This document shows, in pieces, positions 1 to 6,135 of a stretch of DNA of 13,077 nt. The notes below the pieces were generated by a model. It saw nothing but the letters and a program-made list of their open reading frames with translations. It ran no database searches and was not told where the DNA came from. The stretch is from the NCBI GenBank assembly GCA_958449715.1, contig CAUDIU010000047.1, positions 1 through 13,077 on the forward strand, read 5' to 3'. Source of the stretch: an uncultured Clostridium sp. (GTDB lineage: Bacteria; Cyanobacteriota; Vampirovibrionia; Gastranaerophilales; Gastranaerophilaceae). A program made the translations under genes and the position numbers. Within the stretch, counting starts at the first letter, position 1. Each line of letters begins with the position of its first letter.

Positions 1-963
1 ACAAGTGTTGGTGGTACAGCATTAGGGCCTTTAGCAAAAGCTTCAGGTACAAATTCGATAGCAATTGGCCATAGTGCAAATTCAATAGCAAAGTATGCAA
101 CTGCTATTGGTATATCTTCAGCAGCATCTGGATCATATTCAACAGCAATTGGTACATATTCTGAAGCTACAGGTACACATTCTACTGCATTAGGGTATAA
201 AGCAAAAGCTAAAGGTGAAAAAAATACAGCTATAGGTTATAATGCTTGTTCAAACGTAACCGGAACTAATAAAACTTGTATTGGGGCTAATTCTGGTCCG
301 ACAGGGAATTGGGCTAGTGACGATTATGAACGTATTTTTATTGGAGGAAGATCTCAATTTAACAATGCTGATGCTGTCTTAGAAGTACACAATACAGGAA
401 ATAATGTATATGCTCACGATAATAAAGGATACAAAGGCAAGGATTCCACAGTTGTTATAAACGGAAACCTAATTGTTAAAGGCATAATATCTTCATTTAT
501 CATAGATAGATACGGAAACAATGTTTCAGGATTTAGAGTATTGGAGAGAAGTAAAGAAGGGGAAGAAAATGCTTCATTAAGATACAGTATAGAAAATAAC
601 TTTGGGTATAATGATTATTTCCTATACGGCAGCGGTTTTAGTTCAGATAAAAGGTTAAAATACATAGGTAAAAAATATACATCAGGATTAGATAAAATTA
701 ATCAAATAGAAGTATTTAACTATACATTCAAAAAAGATAAAACCAAAACTCCACATGTTGGTGTAATTGCACAGGATTTACAAAAAATATTTCCTAATGC
801 AGTAAAAAAAGCTCGAAATGGATTTTTAACTATCCGTATGGAAGATATGTTTTATGCAATGATAAATGCAATTAAGGAACTTGATTTAAAATACCAAGCT
901 CAAGAAAAACGCATTGATGAATTAGAAAAACGTATTGAAAAACTCGAAGCTAAAATTAAATAA
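1..963 (+). CDS. Partial surface or fibre protein: YadA-type head repeats plus C-terminal S74 chaperone domain
   Basis: The frame is open from base 1 to the TAA at 961-963, giving 320 residues; the N-terminus lies outside the window. An in-frame TTG at 541 is not a start, because the repeat region upstream is in the same frame. Residues 6-100 hold about six 14-residue repeats of the form TAIGxxAxAxGxxS, typical of the left-handed beta-roll of YadA-like heads. Residues about 212-300 match the peptidase S74 (endosialidase chaperone) domain: SDKRLK with the Ser215/Lys220 pair at the spacing of the known self-cleaving dyad, then GVIAQDLQ at 254-261. The last 30 residues form a charged coiled coil (ELEKRIEKLEAK). 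In this family the domain trimerises the fibre and then cuts itself off. There is no YadA-type membrane anchor at the C-terminus, so export or phage origin is undecided. S74 call is firm; host role is inferred. Confidence 0.85.
   Translation, partial: TSVGGTALGPLAKASGTNSIAIGHSANSIAKYATAIGISSAASGSYSTAIGTYSEATGTHSTALGYKAKAKGEKNTAIGYNACSNVTGTNKTCIGANSGPTGNWASDDYERIFIGGRSQFNNADAVLEVHNTGNNVYAHDNKGYKGKDSTVVINGNLIVKGIISSFIIDRYGNNVSGFRVLERSKEGEENASLRYSIENNFGYNDYFLYGSGFSSDKRLKYIGKKYTSGLDKINQIEVFNYTFKKDKTKTPHVGVIAQDLQKIFPNAVKKARNGFLTIRMEDMFYAMINAIKELDLKYQAQEKRIDELEKRIEKLEAKIK
16..273 (+). repeat. Six tandem 14-residue YadA-head repeats (42-bp coding period)
   Basis: Units begin at 16, 58, 100, 142, 184 and 226, each opening with TALG, IAIG or TAIG. 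The sixth has a two-residue insertion (16 codons), and a seventh degenerate unit (TCIG) starts at 274. The nucleotide copies are diverged, so the repeat is kept at protein level and is not a recent DNA expansion. The period matches the YadA/Hep_Hag head motif. The array probably continues upstream of the window. Confidence 0.85.
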
Positions 964-973
964 GTTTCATACT

Positions 974-1004
974 GAAAAATAAGTGTGCGAATTTCGCACA
1001 CTTA
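974..1004 (-). terminator. Intrinsic terminator of yajQ
   Basis: An 11-bp perfect stem (980-990 with 994-1004, loop ATT) is followed on the minus strand by TTTTTC. It lies about 50 bases past the yajQ stop. On the plus strand the hairpin is followed by CTTTCATTCC, a poor U-tract, so the minus orientation is preferred. Confidence 0.7.
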
Positions 1005-1016
1005 CTTTCATTCCTT

Positions 1017-1046
1017 CTCCCGCATATCTGCGGGAGTTTTCCTTTT
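1017..1046 (+). terminator. Intrinsic terminator of the S74 protein gene
   Basis: An 8-bp GC-rich stem CTCCCGCA/TGCGGGAG (1017-1024 with 1029-1036, loop TATC) is followed by TTTTCCTTTT on the plus strand. On the minus strand the hairpin is followed by AAGG, so it serves the plus-strand gene ending at 963. Confidence 0.8.
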
Positions 1047-1054
1047 AGTTAAAA

Positions 1055-1555
1055 TTATCTATAATTTGTAAATTGCAATGGATAATCGTATTTTTCTTCA
1101 TTAGAACGAAGAAGTCTTATAATTTCTTGCAAATCATCTTTATCTTTACCGGAAACTCTTACTTGATCACCCTGAATTGATGCTTGGACTTTCTTTTTAG
1201 AGTCTTTTATATCTGCAACAATTTTTTTAGCAAGTTCTTGATTTAAGCCTTTTCTTAATTTATAAACTTGTCTTACCTTACCACCCAAAGCATTTTCTAT
1301 TGGTTGAGGATCCAAAATTCTTATGCTCAAATTTCTTTTTACTAACTTTGATTGTAAAATATCATAGATATTTCTTAACTTCATTTCATCACTTGTTGTA
1401 ATAGTAATCATCTTATCTGCTTCTAATTCAACAGATGAACCTGAATCTTTTAAATCAAATCTTGAAGATACATCTCTTTTTACCTGATCTACGGCATTAA
1501 CTAATTCTTGTCTATCAAATTCTGAAACAATATCAAAACTACAATCTTTAGACAT
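1055..1555 (-). CDS. yajQ: YajQ family (DUF520) nucleotide-binding protein
   Basis: The 166-residue product matches the YajQ family over its whole length. It opens with CSFDIVSEFD, followed by NAVDQ and SRFDLKDS. The middle has LQSKLVKRNLSIRILDP, and the end has VQASIQGDQVRVSGKDKDDL and LQFTNYR. Family members have two similar ferredoxin-like folds and bind nucleotides; one Xanthomonas homologue is reported to bind cyclic di-GMP, but no such role can be read here. I chose the ATG at 1555: AGAGGGG lies four bases upstream, and 166 residues fits the roughly 163-residue family size. An in-frame TTG at 1585 would add ten lysine-rich residues but has no ribosome site of its own, since the SD would fall inside it. 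The gene is monocistronic, with its own promoter-like -10 and terminator. Confidence 0.93.
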   Translation of the reverse strand: MSKDCSFDIVSEFDRQELVNAVDQVKRDVSSRFDLKDSGSSVELEADKMITITTSDEMKLRNIYDILQSKLVKRNLSIRILDPQPIENALGGKVRQVYKLRKGLNQELAKKIVADIKDSKKKVQASIQGDQVRVSGKDKDDLQEIIRLLRSNEEKYDYPLQFTNYR

Positions 1556-1596
1556 TTTCCCCTCTTTCTTTATTTTTGCGATCAACCTTTATTATT

Positions 1597-1605
1597 AATA
1601 TAACA
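1597..1605 (-). promoter_or_regulatory. Candidate extended -10 of yajQ
   Basis: On the minus strand TGTTATATT matches an extended -10 (TGn plus TATATT, 5 of 6 to TATAAT). It would give a start near 1590 and a leader of about 35 bases. No good -35 sits at 17 bases, though TTGCAC occurs at 1613-1618. Weak call in AT-rich DNA. Confidence 0.4.
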
Positions 1606-1607
1606 TA

Positions 1608-1636
1608 GAAAAGTGCAAGATAAAAGACCTTGCACT
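1608..1636 (-). terminator. Probable terminator of the 120-residue protein gene
   Basis: An inverted repeat AGTGCAAG/CTTGCACT (1612-1619 with 1629-1636, 9-base loop) is followed on the minus strand by TTTCTAT. It lies 38 bases past the stop of the gene ending at 1674. The U-tract is short, so some read-through into yajQ is possible. Confidence 0.5.
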
Positions 1637-1673
1637 AAGATTATTTTGGGGTTGTATATATCTAAGGGGTAAA

Positions 1674-2036
1674 TTAAGGTTTTACTTTTTTACCTTTTAT
1701 TGAATTAACAATATTTGTCCATTGATTTTTCAAATAAACTTTAACTCCTCCAGCTTTTTTTATACTTTTACGCAACGGAGCAATTGAGCCAAGCCCTATG
1801 ACAACTGCCAAAGTTATAAGAGCTTTCTTTAAAGTACTCTTGTCTTCTTTTTCTTTTTTATTAATAAGGTCAAGTTTATCTTGATCTAATTGTCTTTGCA
1901 TTTTTACACCGCCAAGATAAGGAGAAGTTCCGATACCATAGCCTGTAACACCTCCAAACGGCATATACATAGGTCCCATCGAACTGTTTATCAAATCTTG
2001 ATGAACTATAGGTGTACTTAAATCACCGCCTAACAT
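1674..2036 (-). CDS. Small Gly-rich single-pass membrane protein, unknown function
   Basis: The 120-residue product belongs to no family I can name. Residues 1-45 are rich in Gly, Pro, Met and Tyr (MYMPFGGVTGYGIG) and look disordered. Residues 46-70 are a charged linker (DQDKLDLINKKEKEDK). Residues about 71-88 (ALITLAVVIGLGSIAP) form one short hydrophobic segment, and the tail is strongly basic and amphipathic (SIKGKKVKP end). There is no classical N-terminal signal peptide. The positive tail suggests an anchored protein with the C-terminus inside, which is inference. The start ATG has GGAG eight bases upstream. Flanking hairpins at 1612-1636 and 2125-2152 make it a single-gene unit. The SD and clean boundaries argue that it is a real gene. 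Confidence 0.75.
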   Translation of the reverse strand: MLGGDLSTPIVHQDLINSSMGPMYMPFGGVTGYGIGTSPYLGGVKMQRQLDQDKLDLINKKEKEDKSTLKKALITLAVVIGLGSIAPLRKSIKKAGGVKVYLKNQWTNIVNSIKGKKVKP

Positions 2037-2071
2037 AACGATTTCTCCAAAATTATTAACCTAACCTTACA

Positions 2072-2077
2072 TTTATA
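2072..2077 (-). promoter_or_regulatory. Candidate -10 for the 120-residue protein gene
   Basis: TATAAA on the minus strand lies 35 bases upstream of the ATG at 2036, downstream of the rplT terminator. No convincing -35 is visible at 16-18 bases; only a T-rich stretch is there. It is offered because the preceding terminator implies a separate promoter. Confidence 0.35.
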
Positions 2078-2122
2078 TAAAGTATTTTTTGATTTAAAAA
2101 TTTACATTTTTATTAAGAAATG

Positions 2123-2152
2123 TAAAAAGACCCCGAATAATCGGAGTCTTTT
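2123..2152 (-). terminator. Intrinsic terminator of the rpmI-rplT operon
   Basis: A 12-pair stem (2125-2136 with 2141-2152, loop of 4) ends in a T-run on the minus strand. The one non-Watson-Crick position (2132/2145) is a C-A mismatch in plus RNA but a G-U pair in minus RNA, which fixes the orientation. It starts 29 bases beyond the rplT stop. A second AT-only inverted repeat (2101-2109 with 2118-2126) overlaps its downstream edge. Confidence 0.85.
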
Positions 2153-2180
2153 AAATCGTTATAATAGACCTTAAATCTAA

Positions 2181-2531
2181 TTACATAGCAGCTTTTGCAG
2201 CTTCAAATACTACTGAAAATGCTTCAGGATCTCTTACTGCTAAATCAGCTAACATTTTTCTGTTTACTGTAATATTAGCTTTTTTGCAAGCATTTACGAA
2301 TCTTGAATAGCTCATTCCACGTTCTCTAACTGCTGCGTTAATTCTTACAATCCACAAACGACGCATATTACGTTTTGTAGCACGTCTGTCTCTGTAAGCA
2401 TATTTTAAAGCTTTCATAACAGCGATATTAGCAACTTTGAAGATTCTGCTTCTTGCGCCAATAAAGCCTTTAGCTAATTTTAAGATTTTTTTATGTCTTT
2501 TGCGTAATACATTTCCACGTTTTACTCTCAT
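2181..2531 (-). CDS. rplT: 50S ribosomal protein L20
   Basis: The 116-residue, highly basic product matches L20 end to end: MRVKRGNV start, RKRHKKILKLAKGF, YRDRRATKRNMRRLWIVRIN, and SYSRFVNACKKANI. The usual family length is about 115-120. L20 binds 23S rRNA early in large-subunit assembly and in several bacteria represses its own operon through the mRNA leader. It is the second gene of the rpmI-rplT pair. A strong AGGAGG (2539-2544) overlaps the rpmI stop codon, implying coupled translation. A terminator follows directly. infC, which commonly starts this operon, is not adjacent. Confidence 0.98.
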   Translation of the reverse strand: MRVKRGNVLRKRHKKILKLAKGFIGARSRIFKVANIAVMKALKYAYRDRRATKRNMRRLWIVRINAAVRERGMSYSRFVNACKKANITVNRKMLADLAVRDPEAFSVVFEAAKAAM

Positions 2532-2538
2532 TTATCTG

Positions 2539-2544
2539 CCTCCT
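2539..2544 (-). promoter_or_regulatory. Ribosome binding site of rplT overlapping the rpmI stop
   Basis: AGGAGG on the minus strand sits 7 bases before the rplT ATG and shares two bases (2543-2544) with the rpmI stop codon. Ribosomes ending on rpmI would land on it, so the two proteins are likely made by coupled translation. Confidence 0.85.
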
Positions 2545-2752
2545 ATCTAGAATACTTTCTGTATGGTAACTCTTTTGAAATCAATTTGAAATGTGATTCA
2601 GAAATTGAAATCATTTTGAAAATTCTGCGTTTTCTAGAAGCAGATTTGTGTTGAAGTAAGTGGCCTATGCCTGCTTGTCTTCTAACGATTTTGCCTGTTG
2701 CTGTAACTTTATAACGTTTTGCAGCAGACTTGTGTGTTTTCATCTTTGGCAT
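2543..2752 (-). CDS. rpmI: 50S ribosomal protein L35
   Basis: The 69-residue basic product opens with MPKMKTHKSAAKRYKVTATG, the L35 signature, and has HLLQHKSASRKRR in the middle and ELPY near the end. The family usually ends soon after the LPY motif at about 64-66 residues. Here it runs on for RKYSR, a small harmless extension. It is the first gene of the rpmI-rplT operon, starting at an ATG with AGAGGA four bases upstream. A consensus-like promoter and a roughly 75-base structured leader precede it. Confidence 0.96.
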   Translation of the reverse strand: MPKMKTHKSAAKRYKVTATGKIVRRQAGIGHLLQHKSASRKRRIFKMISISESHFKLISKELPYRKYSR

Positions 2753-2791
2753 TTTGTCCTCTTTCTGTGCATCGCACGGTTAAGTTACTAT

Positions 2792-2826
2792 AGAAGTTTT
2801 AGGCATACCAAAGCCATAAAACTTCT
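2792..2826 (-). promoter_or_regulatory. Hairpin at the 5' end of the rpmI-rplT leader
   Basis: A 10-bp perfect stem (2792-2801 with 2817-2826) is topped by a GGC/GCC stem (2802-2804 with 2813-2815), with an 8-base loop and one bulged base. It begins within two or three bases of the predicted transcript start near 2828. No U-run follows, so it is not a terminator. A smaller GTGC/GCAC hairpin (2767-2777) lies just before the ribosome site. Position fits an mRNA-stabilising or ribosomal-protein autoregulatory leader; no match to a known L20 leader was recognised. Confidence 0.55.
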
Positions 2827-2834
2827 GCATAACA

Positions 2835-2863
2835 ATTATAGTATGCAAAATATTCATTTGCAA
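2835..2863 (-). promoter_or_regulatory. Sigma-70 type promoter of rpmI-rplT
   Basis: On the minus strand TTGCAA (2858-2863) and a perfect TATAAT (2835-2840) are separated by exactly 17 bases. The predicted start near 2828 gives a leader of about 75 bases. The same boxes and spacing occur at 3706-3734. Confidence 0.8.
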
Positions 2864-2881
2864 GCATTAAGTTACAAAAAA

Positions 2882-3673
2882 TTAATCAAAACTCAATTTT
2901 AATCCTGAATATACTTCTTTTATTTTTACATACTCAGAAAGGATAACTTTTGAATTCAAATCGCAACAATGACAAGGATAGAAATTTTTAATATTTAAAT
3001 CTCTCAAATAAATTCCTAATTCTCTTATTTTATACTCAGTTTTATTAACAAGATGAACTCCGCCAATAAAAGTGTTTACTCTTGGATCATCTGCAACTTT
3101 TTTTGCATATTCAATAATATTAGGTAAACTTACATGAGAACATCCTGCTATAATAATCAAACCGTCAAATGATTTATATACAAGAGCTGTTTCATCTTTA
3201 TATTTATAATCTGTATTAAAATATTTAGGAATTTCTCCTAAAAATAAAAGTTTAGGAGTTAACCATTTTGGCTCTCTTGAATATTCAATTTCAAATACAT
3301 CGCATAAATTACTTGGATCTCCAGGATATCCGATATTTTCAGATCTTTCATTTAATTTTGTTTCAAATACATCAGGGTGCGCAATTACAGTTTTTAAATT
3401 AAGACTTATACCTGCCTTCAGCATTTTTCTATACAAATCTTCTAAGCGTAAAAGCCCACCGGTATGATCATTATGACCATGGGATAAAATAATATCTGTT
3501 ACGTCACTCAAATCTAAACCTAACTTATATGCATTTTTTATGAATACATCGCTATAACCACAGTCAAATAAAGCTTTTTGATAATCATTTTCCAACAAAA
3601 AAGATAGACCAGGTTCTCCTAGCAAATAATAATTAGTCTTACAATTATTGTCAACTAAAACTGTTAGATCCAT
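2882..3673 (-). CDS. MBL-fold metallohydrolase, dihydropterin-phosphate synthase-like (COG1237 type)
   Basis: The 263-residue product has the metallo-beta-lactamase core. SHGHNDHTGG (64-73) carries His65, His67, Asp69 and His70. Further motifs are His99, DETALV (160-165), GCSH (177-180), GGVHL (204-208) and the C-terminal PCHCCD with His235. GCSH, GGxHL and the late HC motif recall the archaeal MJ0301-like proteins annotated as 7,8-dihydropterin-6-methyl-aminobenzene-5'-phosphate synthase. Bacterial members are of unknown substrate, so only the fold and metal site are claimed. It is cytosolic, with no signal peptide. The ATG has GAGG five bases upstream. A good promoter lies at 3706-3734, separated from nadE by a strong terminator. 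No terminator is visible before rpmI, so some read-through into rpmI-rplT is possible. Confidence 0.85.
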   Translation of the reverse strand: MDLTVLVDNNCKTNYYLLGEPGLSFLLENDYQKALFDCGYSDVFIKNAYKLGLDLSDVTDIILSHGHNDHTGGLLRLEDLYRKMLKAGISLNLKTVIAHPDVFETKLNERSENIGYPGDPSNLCDVFEIEYSREPKWLTPKLLFLGEIPKYFNTDYKYKDETALVYKSFDGLIIIAGCSHVSLPNIIEYAKKVADDPRVNTFIGGVHLVNKTEYKIRELGIYLRDLNIKNFYPCHCCDLNSKVILSEYVKIKEVYSGLKLSFD

Positions 3674-3705
3674 TAATTCCTCAATACAATACGATATATA
3701 TTTAC

Positions 3706-3734
3706 ATTATAACAATATTTTCAAAAAATTGCAA
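3706..3734 (-). promoter_or_regulatory. Sigma-70 type promoter of the MBL-fold gene
   Basis: Minus-strand TTGCAA (3729-3734) and TATAAT (3706-3711) are spaced by 17 bases, identical in layout to the rpmI promoter. It lies between the nadE terminator and the gene start at 3673. Confidence 0.78.
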
Positions 3735-3752
3735 TAATAAAAATAATTAATT

Positions 3753-3796
3753 TTAAAATAATAAAGGTCTCTTTATAGAGACCTTTATTATTTTAA
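3753..3796 (-). terminator. Long perfect hairpin ending the murC-nadE operon
   Basis: A 20-bp perfect stem (3753-3772 with 3777-3796, loop TTAT) has a GGTCTCT/AGAGACC core and AT-rich flanks that supply a T-rich tract on either strand. The nadE stop codon (3793-3795) lies inside the upstream arm. It could work in both directions, but only the minus-strand operon ends here. Confidence 0.85.
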
Positions 3797-5199
3797 TAGA
3801 ATTTTTGAACAATAGGTAAGTCTACACCATTTAAGAATGAACGTTCTGTTAACCTTACCCCCAAACAGCATTGATAACGCTTAAATTGCATTCTACAGAT
3901 CTTTTTAATTGTTTCATCAACTAAAGATTTATCGTATTTTTCATATATTTCATCAATTGGTCTGTTTTGTTCAATATACATTTCAATAATATCATCTAAA
4001 ACTGCATATTCAGGCAATCTATCTTGATCTTTTTGACCAGGATGTAATTCTGCAGACGGTGCTTTATCAATAATCGCCTGAGGAATAACCTCTTTATCTT
4101 TATTTAAATAATTGGCCAATTTATAAACATTTGTCTTTGTTAAATCACAAATTAAATTGTAACCTCCTGCTAAATCACCATACAAAGTACCAAATCCCAT
4201 AGCACTCTCAGATTTGTTACCTGTAGATAAAAGTAACATATTTTCACGATTTGAATAGAACATCAAAATTAAGCCTCTCAAACGAGCTTGTAAATTTTCT
4301 TCGGCTAAATCGTGCAACCTTTCACGACCTTGCATAAAAGCATCAAATAAAGGGGTAATAGGTTCAGTTATTGTTCTAATCCCAAGATTTTTAGCTAACT
4401 GAACACTATCTGTAATACTACCTTCAGATGAAAACATACTTGGCATCATAATTCCTAAAACATTTTCAGCACCCAACGCCCTTACTGCGATAGTAGCTGT
4501 TAATGCACTATCGATACCGCCTGATAGGCCTAATACAACTTTTTTAAACCCTGTATTTTCACAATATTCTTTCAACGCAAAAACTGAAGCTTCTAAAATC
4601 TTAGCTTCCTCTAGTTCATCATTAAATTCTATCTTTTTAGAAAAATCAACATTTTCAACAACTTCTTTACACATTGGCATTTGCATCACTAGTTCATTAT
4701 TTGAATTTTTTGCAAAACTACCACCTGCAAAAATATTTTCATCAGCAAGACCAATAGCGTTTACATATATAAAATCAAATTTCGTCTCAATACTATCGAC
4801 AAAACTTTTATAAGTATTCATTGCAAAGTATCTGTTTTTGGATAATACATATAAATCACAATTAACATCATCTAAATATGTATCAGATACATAAACTTTT
4901 TTGCCACAAATATCAAAAAATCCATAATCTGATACTTCTATTTCACCATTTCTAATTAAAATATCACCAATTAATATATTTGACTTATAATTTTTATCTG
5001 CAATAGCTTGATAAAATTCATGTTGCTTCTTCCTGCAAGTTTCATCAAGAACTAAATCTTTACCACCTAAATCGTCTATATCAGCTTGCGGAAAAATAAT
5101 TAAATCAGAATCCGCATTATCTAATTTATCAAATATATTTTTTTTATTAAAATCAAAGTCTGCTGTTTTCAATTTTATCTGGGCTAGTAATATTTTCAT
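3793..5199 (-). CDS. nadE: NAD+ synthetase with degenerate N-terminal glutaminase domain
   Basis: The 468-residue product makes NAD from nicotinate adenine dinucleotide, ATP and an amide nitrogen. The synthetase half (about 198-468) is intact: LSGGIDSALTA at 225-235 (P-loop), STGNKSE, YGDLAGGYN, PSAELHPGQKDQD and the C-terminal FKRYQ...LTERSF. It is of the glutamine-dependent subtype. The N-terminal nitrilase-like half is only about 195 residues instead of about 260-270 and looks dead. The catalytic Glu position reads FPQ (Gln38). The YRK/LPNYG loop with the catalytic Lys is missing, shrunk to VSDYGFFD. The ICED nucleophile segment reads VSDT (102-107). GGSF at 159-162 is kept. The enzyme therefore probably uses free ammonia or a partner amidotransferase; this is inferred. 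The ATG has AAGGAG five bases upstream. It lies 9 bases after ftsQ and is last in the operon. Confidence 0.93.
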   Translation of the reverse strand: MKILLAQIKLKTADFDFNKKNIFDKLDNADSDLIIFPQADIDDLGGKDLVLDETCRKKQHEFYQAIADKNYKSNILIGDILIRNGEIEVSDYGFFDICGKKVYVSDTYLDDVNCDLYVLSKNRYFAMNTYKSFVDSIETKFDFIYVNAIGLADENIFAGGSFAKNSNNELVMQMPMCKEVVENVDFSKKIEFNDELEEAKILEASVFALKEYCENTGFKKVVLGLSGGIDSALTATIAVRALGAENVLGIMMPSMFSSEGSITDSVQLAKNLGIRTITEPITPLFDAFMQGRERLHDLAEENLQARLRGLILMFYSNRENMLLLSTGNKSESAMGFGTLYGDLAGGYNLICDLTKTNVYKLANYLNKDKEVIPQAIIDKAPSAELHPGQKDQDRLPEYAVLDDIIEMYIEQNRPIDEIYEKYDKSLVDETIKKICRMQFKRYQCCLGVRLTERSFLNGVDLPIVQKFY

Positions 5200-5208
5200 A
5201 ATATCTCC

Positions 5209-6135
5209 TTACTCTAATTTTAAATAATTAACCTTATCCCATTTCAAATCTAAATACTTAATTTTTGAATCAATCAACTTGACCTGAGGCAATAATGATG
5301 GGATTCTTTCAATCCTTTTATAAACATTTTCATCAAGCTGGCCTATTCTTATATTTACTGTTTTAATTTTGACAAAAACATCATATGGATTCCTTAAATC
5401 AATATATTCTACAGGTTCTCCAGAATAAGTTTCTACATATTTTGCAATCTTTTCTATCTGATGAATCTTATGCAAATTCCATTTATGATAGTCATCTCCC
5501 TTATTTCCATAAGAAAGTACTAATATAGTTTTAAATGATTTATCAAGAGGCAAAAATTCCCGTCCAATTAATTTTCCATCAGTTGTAAAAAAAGCAACTG
5601 GAGGCACTTTTACATCTGGAGACACAGTAATTACAGGAACTCTTTCTCTTAGTATAATTTGAAGTCTTGCAGGAAAAGCATAACGTCTGATATACACATT
5701 TTCAATAGGTGCAAGTTTCATTAACTCTTTTTTTATTGAATCAGTTTTTGCCATATATATAGGAACATTTGGAACATTACTATTTTTAAGCAATACTAAA
5801 ATTTTATGAGAAGGCACTATTCTATTATTTATAATTTCTATAGATCTACCCCCCACATGATTAAATGCATTTTTATCCATATACCATCCGGAGGATTTCA
5901 ATCCATAAACTAAACAGAAAATAAACAAAACGGAAAATATGAAACGCATAAAAGCTCTAAAACGTTCTTGTTTCATACGGCCTTTTCTTACCAAACGTTC
6001 TCTACGCTTCTTTTTTACCAAATGCTTTCCATCAGGTATAGGATCTTCATTTACAATTTCAACAGTTTCAGAATACTCACTATACTCGATATACTCAGTA
6101 TTTTTATTTTCGTTTTGATTTACATCATCAATCAT
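5209..6135 (-). CDS. ftsQ: Cell division protein FtsQ (POTRA domain)
   Basis: The 308-residue product has the FtsQ/DivIB layout. A cytoplasmic charged N-terminus (1-61) starts with an acidic Tyr/Glu-rich stretch (EYIEYSEYSE) and continues with a very basic patch (KKKRRERLVRKGR). One membrane segment follows at about 62-79 (FMRFIFSVLFIFCLVYGL). A periplasmic POTRA-like domain lies at about 85-170, ending RERVPVITVSP, and a beta domain ends KIKYLDLKWDKVNYLKL, like the FtsQ C-terminus. FtsQ links early and late divisome proteins. It directly follows ddl, as in classical division/cell-wall clusters, which supports the call because the sequence itself is poorly conserved. The usual ftsA and ftsZ do not follow; nadE does. 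The next reading frame starts 9 bases on. Confidence 0.87.
   Translation of the reverse strand: MIDDVNQNENKNTEYIEYSEYSETVEIVNEDPIPDGKHLVKKKRRERLVRKGRMKQERFRAFMRFIFSVLFIFCLVYGLKSSGWYMDKNAFNHVGGRSIEIINNRIVPSHKILVLLKNSNVPNVPIYMAKTDSIKKELMKLAPIENVYIRRYAFPARLQIILRERVPVITVSPDVKVPPVAFFTTDGKLIGREFLPLDKSFKTILVLSYGNKGDDYHKWNLHKIHQIEKIAKYVETYSGEPVEYIDLRNPYDVFVKIKTVNIRIGQLDENVYKRIERIPSLLPQVKLIDSKIKYLDLKWDKVNYLKLE

Noticed and set aside
541..963. A separate 140-residue gene starting at TTG 541
   Set aside because: The same frame is open to base 1 and encodes YadA-type repeats continuous with the S74 domain, so this is the interior of a longer gene.
1556..1585. Ten-residue N-terminal extension of YajQ from a TTG
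   Set aside because: The ribosome site AGAGGGG lies inside this stretch, and the family begins at the downstream ATG.
2101..2126. AT-only inverted repeat TTTACATTT/AAATGTAAA as an operator
   Set aside because: It overlaps the rplT terminator T-tract, and such repeats are common in AT-rich DNA; no regulator is implied.
2788..2817. Nine-codon leader peptide MALVCLKLL before rpmI
   Set aside because: It lies within the leader hairpin, has no proper ribosome site, and so short a frame can arise by chance in this sequence.
2660..2902. Plus-strand 80-codon frame over rpmI and its leader
   Set aside because: It is antisense to a certain ribosomal protein gene and its promoter, and has no recognisable protein features.
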